From Meghimatium bilineatum (taxonomy: Eukaryota; Mollusca; Gastropoda; Stylommatophora; Philomycidae), in contig CM067322.1 of assembly GCA_034231615.1 (NCBI GenBank), positions 58,596,938-58,660,937 of the forward strand: a stretch of 64,000 bases of DNA. The letters are read 5' to 3'. Positions 53,340 to 64,000 of this stretch are shown piece by piece (position 1 is the first letter of the stretch; the number at the start of each line of letters is the position of its first letter). Made by a program: the position numbers and the translations under genes. The notes beneath the pieces were generated by a model. The model made no database searches and had not been told where the DNA came from. It saw only the letters and a program-made list of their open reading frames with translations.

Positions 53340-54830
53340 AGTCGATCCGCCTATTCTTTACTGGCATTAATTTTTATCACAACAGTCCCGTTTGGAAATA
53401 TATGATTTCACCTTTTGCAAAACAGGGAAAATTTCACCTTATCTTTCGTCACTTACAGTCTTGCTGGCTGATCGGGATTCATCCATGAAGTGACACATCC
53501 GACTTTTTCCCGTTATTTTCATTGGTCACTTTGTGTCGTCAGCCAATGAAATTCGCCATATAAGTCAAATGCATCACGACAGAATGATAAATCCCGAGTT
53601 AACCCACAGGTCTTGTGATGTCCATTATGGCGAACAAATACTAAGTCCTCGGTTTTAAAAAAAAACGTGACGATCTCTGGCATAGCCTAGCAAGAAAGTG
53701 ATTTCACACATTTTCAAAGAAAACGAGTAGTGTCCAGCTTCCATTTGGCCAATTAAAGTCATTTTAAAGAATACCTGTTTGTTAGTCCAAACGTCATTTG
53801 TATGTGTTGAGCCAAATGTTTTCATTGGCTGGCAAATCAAAGTATAGACCTATGCAAAATGGCCATTGATCAGAGGCATCAGCCAAGGTAACTGACGCTG
53901 TGTTGATCAGCGCAAAGAATTAAATAGGAGAGGGGCTTTCGTCGTGTAGAGAGTTTTGTGAAGATAAAGATAAAGTATGATCACTTACAGTATTGCCGAG
54001 TTAGCTGTCTGAGACGTGGATTAAAGAAAGTAGAATTCAGATTCTAGATTTCACAGAAACACACAGATAGGTTAGGGGAAGAAATAATGCTTGTTAGGAA
54101 AATAGCGAACTTTTTAAAGGTACGTTTCATATATCAACATTTTAATAAATATTTTGCTGTCATAAATTGTCATATATATATATATAGGGGCCTATACAGT
54201 TAACAATGTTCAAGAATACTCCACTAAATAAAACGCTTATTAGTGTTACTTACTGAAGCATATTCTTAATATGCTTGTTTCGTCAGTGATACAACAAATT
54301 TAGCTTTTGCTTTTCAGATAAATGTGACAATGCCAAAGAGTCACACAAAATGTTGAAAACTATCCAAACTTCTGCTGCGTAGGCCACTCTCGATTCATAA
54401 ACACAGGTTCAAATCATAAAATAATTATGGCTTAATACTAGTCATGTTTATAGGATGCTCTTGAATTTCCACTCATTCCGCATATTGTTCAGTTCACTTT
54501 CCGATACAATGCTGAAAATATTTAAGCAGCTGGAATTACGGATATTACACGAATTTCAAACGATAAAAATGATATTGACTTCACCCGAATCATTGCGAAT
54601 AAATTGGTTATTAGTTCTGAGTCATTATCATTGTACCCTGTCAGAGCCATAAATGCCTAATCTACAAACAGATGTCAAAAATATGCACATTTATGGTCCC
54701 TGTAGCTCAATGATTCCACAACACTACTAATTCTCCAAATCGTTACATATGAAATAGTTTATAAAAACTACAATAGTTACTAAACTAGATAAAATAAGAA
54801 ATTAATAAATTAGGAAAAGAGAAGATATAA
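53340..54830. other. Unclassified sequence
   Basis: Includes an inverted CATTGGTCACTTTG/CAGCCAATGAAA motif near 53.52 kb that resembles the 24.6 and 27.3 kb repeat. There is a short (TA)n at 54.17 kb and a possible SINE B box (ACAGGTTCAAATCATA) near 54.4 kb. No gene recognised. Confidence 0.35.
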
Positions 54831-54834
54831 TCAT

Positions 54835-55095
54835 GCATTGAACATATAGAAAGACAGCAAGTAAAATGGTTCGATCACATTATAAGAATGAACCCAAACC
54901 AAATACGAATAAGAGCATATAACAAAAGAATACACATGCATAAAGCCAAACGTAGACAAAGAAAACGGTAGATAATCTTGAACAAATATGACTCAATGTA
55001 ACCAAGTCGATACATCTGGCCTTGAAACAACTGAGGCTCGCACCTGTATGCGTAAAGGCAAGTGTGGATACTGTCAATCATCATTCATCTGATGA
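54835..55095 (+). mobile_element. LINE 3' fragment
   Basis: The + strand reads HIERQQVKWFDHIIRMNPNQ then IRIRAYNKRIHMHKAKRRQR. This is the QL.WFGH..RM...R...K.Y.... tail of a non-LTR RT, followed by broken frame. No tail sequence identified. Confidence 0.6.
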
Positions 55096-55479
55096 AAGAT
55101 TCTTTAAACTAGTTCTCCACAGTTGATGGACATTTCTACACGTATTACATTTAATATGAGTTCCAAAAATCCTTATTTAAAATGTAATACATCGTAATGT
55201 CTATCTCCTGATATCTACATTTCCTTCCAAGAGTGATAGGCCTAAATTACTTTGTGAAAGCATGTCATGGTCTGGTCGATTGGACATAATCGGTAAGGTC
55301 GAATTCTGGCAGCCTATTATATAGCTACCGTATATAGTCTTTTAGTTTGCACAATCCGTCGCACTTTATTCATGCCCCATTTATCATAAAGTTTAGGCCA
55401 TATGTCTATGTGGCAACGTTATTGGTGCAAGTCAGATAACGTGTTGTCGGAAGTTATAAGACGTAGGCCTATTCTATCT

Positions 55480-56300
55480 ATAAACACGTAAACCACCATG
55501 GTCGTATGGGTACCACATTGGATGCTTCAGCACACAGAATCCTCCAGTGATTTCTTTCTTCAACGATGCGGATGAGTGAGGACAAAATATTGTCCTGTCA
55601 ATTCCTTGATGTTAACTGTTCATGTCTTTATTTGCCCTTCTCTGCTTCTGTCCCATTTGATGGTTCCCTGCAGTATTGTTTTTGACAAGGAATCATGTCT
55701 GCATACATGTCCAAACCATGCTAGTTTTCGCCGTTTCACTTTTGAAAGCAATGGTTCTTGTACACCTTCATACATCTCTGTTTGATTCATTAAGTACACA
55801 TTTGTCAGATGCTCTCTATAGGAAATTTGTAGAATTCGTCTGAAGCATTTGTACTCGAAAGCATGTAATAGTTTCTATGTTCGCAGTGAGTGTCCAACTT
55901 TCACAACCATACAGCACAACAAAGCACCAGCAACTTATACGCCTACAGTTTGACTTTCACGCCAACACTGATGTTGCTTTTCCAAATCACCGTTGGCCTT
56001 GACATATACGCTAAAGCCATATCCAGCACTTTAAATTCTGATTTACATTTTCCATTTGCTGCATATGACTATGCCTATGCTAGATCCGAGGTTTTTGAAA
56101 ATATTCACCTTCTCAAGCTTTTAACCATTTATTACGATGGTAATACTTGTTCCGACCCAGCTTATAAAATAAATATATTTATGTGTGTATATAGAATTTG
56201 TCTCTTATAAGATAAATATCATCAGCGAAAAGCACGTTGCAACAGGGCGACCTCCGATCGATATAGACGTGTTATACATCTCCGCTGAATCATGGCAGCC
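55480..56300 (-). mobile_element. LINE RT from catalytic box to 3' end
   Basis: On the minus strand, CCNVLFADDIYLIRD (about 56.25 kb) is the RT catalytic motif. Decayed sequence follows, then RRKLAWFGHVCRHDSLSKTI (about 55.72 kb) and the 3' end shared with 4.0 and 43.0-43.4 kb. It is the longest copy of this family in the window. Stops and frameshifts make it inactive. Confidence 0.75.
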
Positions 56301-56414
56301 TTTATGTTACGTTTTAGGTGATGATGATTTAAAAAAAAAAATAAAAACGCATTTTGGTAGCAAAAATAAAATTTTTCGACTGTTCACACTTTGTTTTGTT
56401 CCGTTACACATAAA

Positions 56415-56715
56415 CATTTTTAATGGAAAGAGATGAAAACACAAAGAGGTGCTAAAACACTTAAAGAATTACTAAGAGATATAAAGATTAAGGCAAATAA
56501 AATATTTTGGACACATTAACACAACAGACTGGCACCTTAAAGTCAAAGGGAAGTGAGCAAGAGGTAGACAGATACAAGTGAGAGAGTAACATCACATGGT
56601 GGACAGGTTGCAGTCTAGCAGAGTGCACCACCAAAACAAAAGACATGAGATGTTGAAGATCTGCAGTCAAAATTCGTGGTTGAGACGGCACTTGATGGTG
56701 ATGATGATTGAAACA
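56415..56715 (+). mobile_element. LINE 3' fragment
   Basis: A + strand relative of the 1.5-1.9 kb family: AAATAAAATATTTTGGACAC, TCAAAGGGAAGTGAGCAAGA, CAGTCTAGCAGAGTGCACCA, and GGCACTTGATGGTGATGATG at the end. Stops interrupt the frame. Confidence 0.7.
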
Positions 56716-56719
56716 CAAT

Positions 56720-57295
56720 AATTGCGTAACTTCCGGTCACTGAAAATCAAATGTGTATCATTCACTGTATGTAAATCCTTGTTTTGTAGGCCTAACACAT
56801 TGCCATTGTTTCATTTTTGTATATTCAGTTTATCGGGGCATTAGATGTGTATTTATTGTATCAAGTAAGACTAAATTAGGTAAGTTCATATGTTCCTAAG
56901 TTTTATAAATGACGTGCCATTAGCATTAGAGACTTAGATAAATGACGCGAATCACAATCAATCAGCACATAATAAAAAGACACTTGACTTAAATCTTAAT
57001 ACAATACATATACAGTGTATTATAATATATATTATATATATATATATCATAATTATATCGATATATGATATTAGGCATTAGGGGCATTAGCACAACATAC
57101 CACAGTTAGATATGTACTAAGATAGCAGGATAGCCCTTGAAAATTGCAATTCAAATCAATGATACATCAACCAAATCTGTACGTCAATTCTTAAAAAAAT
57201 TATGAAAAAAATTTAACATGAAACATATAAGGAAATATAAGCTGATTAGTGCACAAAGTTGTGACCAAGATTTGTAGTTTAGCCAATAATTCATG
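56720..57295. other. AT-rich intergenic sequence with (TA)n
   Basis: Contains an AT dinucleotide tract around 57.02-57.07 kb. No gene or recognised element. Confidence 0.35.
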
Positions 57296-57299
57296 ATAA

Positions 57300-57495
57300 T
57301 TCATGACATCAGAGTTACTAATGATAAAACTATACATTTTTGTGTTCCGGAAGAAAAAACGAATCTGGGGAGTACATTGTGCTAATTTTCAAATTCAATC
57401 AAAGCTAATTAATATTCAAAAATGGCGGTTAATTTACATAATTGAATTGAATATCCTAATTAGGCGCAATCCACGTATCTACGGTCATGGTGGAA
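57300..57495. repeat. Direct repeat, upstream copy (partner 58.49-58.67 kb)
   Basis: Shares ACGAATCTGgGGAgtACATT, TTAATATTCAAAAATGGCgG and the ATACGtAGAT/GTAGATACG context with the downstream copy. The two bracket the G-rich minisatellite. About 150 bp, diverged. Confidence 0.55.
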
Positions 57496-57719
57496 TTTGA
57501 CCTAGTTTTGAGGTATTCCCCAAAGCTGTAGTTGCGCGGATCCACTGTTCGCGCGGAAATGTGCCACGGCGTGCGAGAGGTTATGATATCACGGTTCGCG
57601 CGGGAATCGTTTTGGAGTTAGTTAGTTAGGTTGTGTGTGGTTTTAAGTAAAATAAAGGAGATAAAAAATAATAAAAAAGGAGAGGGAGGGGTGGTATAAA
57701 AAAAGGGGGGGGGATACAT

Positions 57720-57985
57720 GGCATATGAAAGTTTAAAATGGGGGGGTTGAGGGGGGTCTCCCCCCTCATGACATATGAAAGACCCAAAAAGGGGGGGGGG
57801 GGTTGAGGTGGGTCTTCCCCCCTCATGACATTTGAAAGTCCAAAAAAGGGGGGGTTGAGGGGGTCTCCCCCTCATGACATTTGAAAGTCCAAAAGGGGGG
57901 GGGTTGAGGGGGGTCTCCCCCCTCATGACATTTGAAAGTCCAAAAAGGGGGGGTTGAGGGGGTCTCCCCCCTCATAACATTTGAA
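57720..57985. repeat. G-rich minisatellite, about 50-bp unit, about 5 copies
   Basis: The unit runs CATGACATTTGAAAGTCC, AAAAAGGGGGGGTTGAGGGG, GTCTCCCCCCT. The word TGAAAG/TGAATG recurs at spacings of 50, 57, 49, 51 and 49 bp. Each unit has two G runs on one strand and one C run, giving hairpin and G-quadruplex potential. Periodic minus-strand frames are artefacts. Confidence 0.85.
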
Positions 57986-58489
57986 TGTCCAGTTTTTATT
58001 TCAAATTATAAAATTATTGAAAAAAAAAACGAAAGAAAGCACTCAAATCTGGTGCTTTATGATGAAAAGAGTTGGCAACACTGGGCGAGGAGTGATCAGA
58101 AACCAGCAAAAGCCCGCACATTTCAACAAAGTGGATCGGTGCTCATGGTTTGTGTTATTCTTATGATTTGAGATTTATATTATAATTAATGCATGGTTTG
58201 CGGAGAATTTATCCGGTGAATAAGGTAAGTGCTTCATTTTACCCATTTCACACTGTTTACATTTTTAATTAGGCGACTGCAGATTTCCGCTAGTGAAATC
58301 TCTGCTCAAATCGATCAAATCTTTAAAAAAAAAAATGTCCGCCACGCACAAAATCGCTTGCCGTTCGTTGGGTGTGTGACGTCATTGCACGCGGGATTTG
58401 ATTGGTTGCCGGATTTTCTAGCGGAACTCAATGACGTCGCTTGTTTAAAAATGTCAACAGTGTTCTATTTTTAGCGCGGTGACCGTAGA

Positions 58490-58670
58490 TACGAAGATTA
58501 TACCCCTAATTATTAAACATTTCTATTATTTATGATAAAATATGTTGCAAACTACATTTCTGTGTTTGGGAAGACAAGACGAATCTGCGGATCACATTGA
58601 CATATTTTTCATATGCAGCCAAAGATTAATATTCAAAATGGCAGCTAATTTGCATACCGGTAATTAAAAT
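58490..58670. repeat. Direct repeat, downstream copy
   Basis: Partner of 57.30-57.49 kb: GACGAATCTGCGGATCACAT and ATTAATATTCAAAATGGCAG. Followed immediately by the truncated 3' side of an RNase H LINE. Confidence 0.55.
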
Positions 58671-59465
58671 AGTGTCAGTTGTGTCCTGTTCTGAGACGTA
58701 GAATTATAATTTGTTCTGATCTGTTCATAATGTGATAGTCATCTTGTGTTGGTGTTTGTGGCTTTCTTATTGACTTGATCATCTGTTTTTTCTGATGGTA
58801 GGTGATTGGTATATCTGGTTGGTCTTCGGCAGCACTTTCCTTAGCCAGTTGGTCTGCTTTTTCATTTCCTGGTATTCCACAGTGAGAGGGTATCCACTGC
58901 ATGGTTACCCTATACTGGTAAGACAATTCGCTAAGTAGTTTTTTCAAGTCTGTTAGTTTTCCAGACTGGAGAGCTTGAAGCACTGACCTTGCATCTGTCA
59001 GGAATACCACAGCCTGTAGGCCAGAGTTGGAGTTCAGCGGTTTTTAGCTGCCACACTAATTGCCTGGTTTTCTGCATCATAATTATTGCAGAATTTTCCT
59101 GTCGGTGTTTTGATTGTATCTCTAGGCTTGTGTGGAAATTCTATATATACACCTGCACCTCCATTCCTCACGGCATTCTGTGCTGACCCATCTGTGTATA
59201 CTCTGACCCATATATCCTTGTGGATATTCCTCATCCAGGAAACTGAGGATGACTGTCCTTTGCTGCACACTGTTCTGTTCGTCCTCGCTTAGTATTCCTT
59301 TCACATGGGTCTGAATGTATATTGGCATTCCATGCCTTTCACTCCATGGGGTTTGTTCTGGTACAGACCTTAAGGGGCTGTCAACTTCAGGTAGGTCTGT
59401 AAGTTGTCTACGGAGACGTTTAGCTTGATGAATAAAGCTGCTCCTTTTCAGTCGCCCCATTGCTA
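58671..59465 (-). mobile_element. RNase H LINE internal segment
   Basis: The minus strand spans the linker (RLKRSSFIHQAKRLRRQLTD) and a nearly complete RNase H: VYTDGSAQNAVRNGGAGVYI, NNYDAENQAI, VVFLTDARSVLQALQSGK and WIPSHCGIPGNEKADQLAKE. All the expected acidic and His catalytic positions are present. It then enters the MIKSIRKPQTPTQDDYHIMN tail. Two frameshifts (near 59.17 and 59.03 kb) break it. Unlike the other copies its 3' end is missing, cut at RLRTGHN. Confidence 0.85.
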
Positions 59466-60110
59466 GATTTTGGATTTCTCAAATAAAAATGAACATATTT
59501 GTAGTGATTTAGAAAAATTATAAGAAATTGGACTTCATAAACAGTAAAAATAATATATATTTAAGTCAAATGTGTTCTTTGTATAAATACCCACATGAAT
59601 CATGAAGATTTATTCACAAGAAAACACTTTTGTCATCACGGAAATAGAGACAGAATAAGTATGGCGCATCAGCATAGTACCATATACCATATACTTCAAT
59701 TATCTTGTACCATATACTTCAATTATTTTAAACAAAACTCATAGATATTTTACAAATAAATATTAGTATAATTTAAAAATGAAGTAATGACATTAAAGGA
59801 AGCCAGAATTATAATAGTAAAATGTATATATTTCTTTATATACGAAACTGCTGAGAAATACAGACTCAGCAATACAGAACAGCCAAAGACATCTTAATAA
59901 ACAAGATGGTTGATACACTTGGTCATACTCCGTGCTTTAAAAAATTCAATAACAATTGAATCCTATTAAAATTGTGTATACAACATAATTGTCCAACTAC
60001 CTATGTCATAAGAAATGTCTAAATGAGAATATAATTTCATTTGATAATAAATTAAAATTCTTAAGTATTGGTTGGGAAGAATTCAAGTCAAACAAGCAAG
60101 AGAAAACAGC
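59466..60110. other. AT-rich unclassified sequence
   Basis: Contains a short local duplication of CATATACTTCAATTAT near 59.69 kb. No coding or repeat identity recognised. Confidence 0.35.
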
Positions 60111-60114
60111 ATTA

Positions 60115-60295
60115 TGTTTCTATAACAATAAGAAGACCCCTCTGAGTAGAAGGCTCCTTCAATAGGCATTGCACTAAACTGAAAGCCGAAGTCTCCTGGG
60201 CATGAAAGAAAGCTCAGAAAAACCACCCCACTACATATAGAAAGTAAGAGCTAATCGCTCGTAATTCCTGGGGTTCAAATAAACAACATAACAAT
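60115..60295. repeat. Dispersed repeat, partner at 14.1 kb
   Basis: GAAGTCTCCTGGGCATGAAA, GAAAGTAAGAGCTAATCGC and TCGTAATTCCTGGGGTTCAA. Same orientation as the copy in BABAM2 intron 6. Confidence 0.5.
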
Positions 60296-60359
60296 AATAA
60301 AACGATGGACATATATCGAACATTTACATAGAATTAATGAAAACACACTGCCACTACAA

Positions 60360-60560
60360 ACACTAAAATGGGTACCAGATGGCAAAATAAAATAGCAAGA
60401 CCAAGAGAGACCCTCGCAGAACAACCATCAAAAAGATATAACTGTGGGTCTCAAAAACGTGCAAGAGTTACACAGCTGCATCACACCACTCGAACTGGAG
60501 AGCTCTGGTTTATGTACTATGCATCGTATTCGGCACTGAAGGAACATTGATAGATAGATA
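60360..60560 (+). mobile_element. LINE 3' fragment
   Basis: The + frame reads GTRWQNKIARPRETLAEQPS then LWFMYYASYSALKEH, with a GATAGATAGATAGG tail. A better preserved sister of the 30.4 kb fragment. Confidence 0.6.
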
Positions 60561-60774
60561 GGCTAAATATAAGAAATAGTCTATAATTTATGATTCATGG
60601 CGAAGATGGATGTGACTCAAGACCAATCTAACCCACAAAAAGAAAACATTTCTCCACAATATGTATAAGGAATTGCAGGCCTAATAGTACAATCTCTGTT
60701 GTTCATCTTTTTTTTTAGATGTCCAGCCCTTGAACTATCTGCTATCACTTTTTTCTTTGTCTTTATACCATTTC

Positions 60775-60890
60775 AACGGCCAGACTCTGATGTTTCTGGC
60801 CATTGGTGCAAATAAATAGGCGACACAATGCATTTCCTTTTTCCGCACTACATGCTGCTGGAAATTTAGAGGTCTTTGAGAATTAATGCC
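60775..60890 (-). repeat. SINE-like repeat variant
   Basis: CTGGCCATTGGTGCAAATAA, CGACACAATGCATTTCC and CACTACATGCTGCTGGAAAT, then GAGAATTAATGCC. The variant type also found at 22.5 kb. The GAA tail has decayed. Confidence 0.6.
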
Positions 60891-61434
60891 CAAAAAATAA
60901 CATTCCTGATCTTTCATCTCATGCAGTACCATACATGGCATCCTATTCCCATGCATGATTCCATATCAATGTCTGTACTGGATCATGCATACCGCATTTG
61001 CATAGGTCTTTGTACCGAAGTAGAGATAAATCCTGAAGTCTTTCCCCAGACTAATTCTCCATAAAGTAGATTCTTTGATATTTTTCCATCTATCTGGTGT
61101 GTCCCAGCCATTGAAGTCTTAGCATAATAACAAATTAGTAGTGCCTACTTTTTCTAATACATCAGTGTTAGTGACTTTATTCTGCCACTTAACTCCAAGA
61201 ATTCTACTTAGGCGCCACATGTGAAAGCTATTTAATTGTCACTCCTGATGCATAAAAGGATACCCATGTTTTGCTGCAGCATAAGGGTGCTGTCTGTATA
61301 CTATATATGAATATGATATTATTCAATTGGATCATCATAACTTAGAATTGTCATCTGCGGGATTGTTCTGTGTGTCTGTACTGTGTCACTATGTTAAGTT
61401 GTGAAATATTTTATATGCTATTATCAAGGAAGTC

Positions 61435-61675
61435 CTGAGAGAGTAAAATGCAATGGGGGCTACTCATAATCATACGAGAAAGAGACAATCTTTATTGTTT
61501 ACTTTTTGGACACATCATTATTTTATGAGACAAGGAGGTCTAGAGGAAATAGTTACAAATAGATAGATAGGAGGCGAGAGAGATTGAGGACATCAGCATG
61601 AGGAAATATTAGATAGTTTGACATCCATGGTTTACATGGCAAAGAGACATCAATCGAGATATTAAAATATAGGTT
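61435..61675 (+). mobile_element. LINE 3' fragment, decayed
   Basis: ESKMQWGLLIIIRERDNLYC, then LFGHIII and a later DLTS/RDIN-like stretch can be read on the + strand in broken frames. The assignment rests on the FGHI motif and overall order. Confidence 0.4.
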
Positions 61676-61679
61676 TACT

Positions 61680-62200
61680 GGAACTAGAGAGTTGTGATGA
61701 TCAATGATTGTCATATGTCTCTTTATCCCTTAATTGTTCTCATTATCACTTTTGGTGTTTTCCAAACCACTTCTCATCTCATCGATAACTTGTCCAGTAA
61801 ATGACCTCCTATTTTACTTGACCTCCCTGTTTCTTTGTATTATTGTGGACTCATTATAGTTTTTAACAAATTATCATGTCTTTTGTATGGATAAAACATC
61901 TTGTGGGTCTTATTTTTATTGAACACAATTTTGTTTCCTTTCATTCGTTGTATAATATATATATATATATTGTTTTTCTGCTTGTGAAATATTCATAGCC
62001 TCAACTCTACGTCTTGATGCTTGTTAATCATCAATGATTCAACATCATACAGTAAAACTGGATATATTTAGAACAGACCACTCTCAGTTTAAGGTTTTTC
62101 ATTGATTGTTTGGAAGTTAACATTGTCTTCCTGTTGTTGAAAGTGTTCTTGCTTATATATGTTCTCAGTTTTCAACCTCGGTAACAGTTATATGTAATTA
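61680..62200. other. Unclassified sequence with (AT)n
   Basis: Includes a TATATATATATA tract at about 61.96 kb. No gene recognised. Confidence 0.3.
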
Positions 62201-62204
62201 TATC

Positions 62205-62315
62205 TTTCCAGAGGCCGACTACATTGTACCATGATTTGCAGCTTAGCTGTGATATCAGCATCTTTCAGTCTGGCACATCTGACTTCTGAGTCACTTTGGC
62301 CATAAGTGCATTCTA
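62205..62315 (+). repeat. SINE-like repeat (inverse orientation), partial
   Basis: ATTGTACCATGATTTGCAGC, TTAGCTGTGATATCAGCATC and CTGGCACATCTGACTTCTGA match the middle of the ~230-bp repeat. Confidence 0.55.
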
Positions 62316-62381
62316 AAATTTACATTTATTATTTATGTTTTATGATTAAATATGACATTTCTTTATTATTTTATCTTTCAG

Positions 62382-62429
62382 TAAAGCATATTAGCACATT
62401 CAACAATGGAAGATAGTACTTCAACACTT
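62382..62429 (+). CDS. Possible first coding exon of a further + strand gene
   Basis: A strong acceptor (TTATTTTATCTTTCAG) is followed by a short leader. An ATG in good context (CAACAATGGA) starts at 62406, with eight codons (MEDSTSTL) and a strong donor (gtaagt). This resembles a start-codon exon downstream of a 5' UTR intron, the same layout as BABAM2 exon 1. The protein cannot be identified from eight residues. The remaining exons would lie beyond the window or at 62.55 kb. Confidence 0.4.
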
Positions 62430-62550
62430 GTAAGTAAATGAGTTAGTTTTAATTTTTCGGTATGGTGTTGAGTCAAAATACTGATAAATGCATGCACATG
62501 GTTATAAATAACTTGTATTTAACCACTTTCTCTATCAATTATTATTTCAG

Positions 62551-62571
62551 ATTTTTGATATGTATAAAGAG
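62551..62571 (+). other. Possible 21-bp microexon following MEDSTSTL
   Basis: After the acceptor ATTATTTCAG the phase-0 reading is IFDMYKE, then GTCTGT as a weak donor. If unspliced, the frame continues VCLRSL and stops. Speculative. Confidence 0.2.
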
Positions 62572-62769
62572 GTCTGTTTAAGATCGTTGTAGGTCCCTCA
62601 CAACTTAATTTGTTGGTTTGTGAACAGCAAAGATTGAACACTCCCATAGTATGTTATCTGGTGTCTATGTTGTCACTCAATAGTTACAGTTGCTGATTCT
62701 GTGTAGGATTGATCTTTTTTCTCATTTGCAATTTAATGTTTACACCTCAAGTCTGGTTTTCTTGATAAA

Positions 62770-63860
62770 TGTTACTGTATTTGAAAACTGCTCAAGGCCT
62801 TTTAAACAGCTTTCTGTGGATTCATGTACCTGTTGGCCAGTGCTTCGCTCTCAACTGGCTTAGTGTTATGCAGTCTTACAGAATATGTTCCGTAGTTTCT
62901 GCTGCCTGCCCACATGAGCACAGAATGATGGAACCAGTCAGTCTTTTTGCTCTCATTTGTTCTCGGACTCCCACTGGATCTGTCTTGTAACAATAATAGT
63001 CCTACTAGTTTCCAGCAATATATAGTCCAGAGAATGGAAACTTGTTGTATCAACATTTTATTTGTGCCAATAGACTTCTAAAGTAGTCTATTTAAATGGC
63101 TGCTTAGTCTGTTATCTCCTGTCCTGGTATGGAAGATAATAACATGTTCAGCTCAGAGACGATAGTTCTCTTTTGGGGCGGTCAATTTGTCTAATAGCTG
63201 TGATGAAAATCCTCTTTTTCAAGTAATTTCTTGGTATTTTTTGTTCATGTATTCCTACTACTTTTGATATAATATTTGCCTTTTCATTTACTGATAATTG
63301 ACAGTGGGATGGTATCTACTGTAGCACTACCTTTCTGTGGATGCTCTCTTCTCATATGATTTTCTTCAGTTTATTGCTGTCAATGGGCTGTAGGACAGAC
63401 ATTGCATCAGTAAGAAACCCCACCTGTTGATATTGGCTTGTGTTTTCTAATTATTTCTGCAGCAATAATTATGGCTTGCTTCTGAAAATTCTAGTAAATG
63501 AACATGAGAATTCATTTTCTTATTCTGGATATTTTATGTGTACTCTAGCGCTTATGTTCTTCACTGCTTTGGTTGCTGATCCGTAAGTATATACCTGTAT
63601 CCATACTTCTCTATGGTTATACATATATTCAATCATGCTGCACACTATTGTTTTCTTTTGGAGAGTATTCAGCCCTTTCAGGATGTATAGTAAGTGTTGT
63701 TTATGGTGGTTCTGATAGTCAGATTTTCTTTTTGACCCATGGAACTAGAAGTGTTTGTGTATTTCTTTTGTTATGTCTGATGGTTCATCCTTGTATTTTC
63801 TGTTTAGTTTTTTTGGATCAATGAATAAAACTGCTTCTCTTCAGTCTTCTACTGGTTAGG
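62770..63860 (-). mobile_element. RNase H LINE, decayed, with SINE-like insertion
   Basis: On + the order is the complement of the tail (CTGCCTGCCCACATGAGCAC for the C-x-CG motif; CAGTCTTACAGAATATGTTC for HIL), then the RNase H His motif (TGACAGTGGGATGGTATC), and finally the SLIHQ-like linker (GATCAATGAATAAAACTGCT). A variant SINE-like repeat (ATAGTCCTACTAGTTTCCAG, TAGTCCAGAGAATGGAAACT) lies inside at 62.98-63.08 kb. Much older than the other RNase H LINE copies. Confidence 0.65.
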
Positions 63861-64000
63861 TCTATGAATCGGATTTTCATTTGGTGTGATGATTAAGTTG
63901 AGATAATCCTTTTAGCTGTGACTAGGTAGCTCTAGACAGCCCATAGCCTTTCTGACAAAAGTGCTGTTACCAAGATGATACCTGGACTCATATAAGGTCT

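Noticed and set aside
57618-57926. 102-codon proline/glycine-rich minus-strand frame
   Set aside because: Entirely produced by the G/C-rich 50-bp minisatellite.

Overview
This is a eukaryotic, AT-rich window from an invertebrate animal. It holds one complete spliced protein gene in a dense, layered accumulation of transposable-element fragments. The gene has GT-AG introns up to about 5.4 kb. The repeats (Penelope-like element with a GIY-YIG nuclease, RNase H-bearing LINEs, tRNA-like SINEs, hAT/piggyBac/pogo-type DNA elements) suggest a spiralian, possibly a mollusc. That guess is an inference from style, not a diagnosis.

Region 1-4.9 kb: a hAT-type MITE end, a Penelope GIY-YIG relic, several LINE 3' tails and a tRNA-like SINE. 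No host gene is visible.

Region 4.9-29.4 kb: a full BABAM2 (BRE/BRCC45) gene on the + strand. Twelve coding exons join in consistent phase into a 392-residue protein, followed by an AATAAA signal. BABAM2 is the UEV-domain scaffold of the BRCA1-A and BRISC deubiquitinase complexes. Its introns hold LINE tails, SINE-like repeats, MITEs, an 893-bp piggyBac-type element between TTAA sites, and two copies (1,332 bp and 266 bp) of an A-tailed retroposon with clear target-site duplications.

Region 29.4-62.3 kb: no host gene recognised. It contains a nearly complete but frameshifted Penelope-like element (minus strand, 42.5-40.15 kb) with a palindrome and direct repeats at its 5' side. There are also several RNase H LINE copies, two with good target-site duplications, and many 3' LINE fragments in both orientations. 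Further features are a hAT transposase relic, a 1.66-kb satellite of 46-bp units, a 36-bp minisatellite and a G-rich 50-bp minisatellite.

Region 62.3-64 kb: a possible first coding exon of another + strand gene (starting MEDSTSTL), then a decayed RNase H LINE.

How the parts relate: the LINE copies are almost all 5'-truncated. The RNase H LINE and a common ~230-bp SINE-like repeat share the same 3' end (a TGAACG-like stretch followed by GAA repeats), which suggests the LINE machinery mobilised the SINE. No operon-like or defence system is present. The most promising undescribed items are the 1.3-kb retroposon family, the SINE-like families with a shared internal block, and the Penelope terminal structure.
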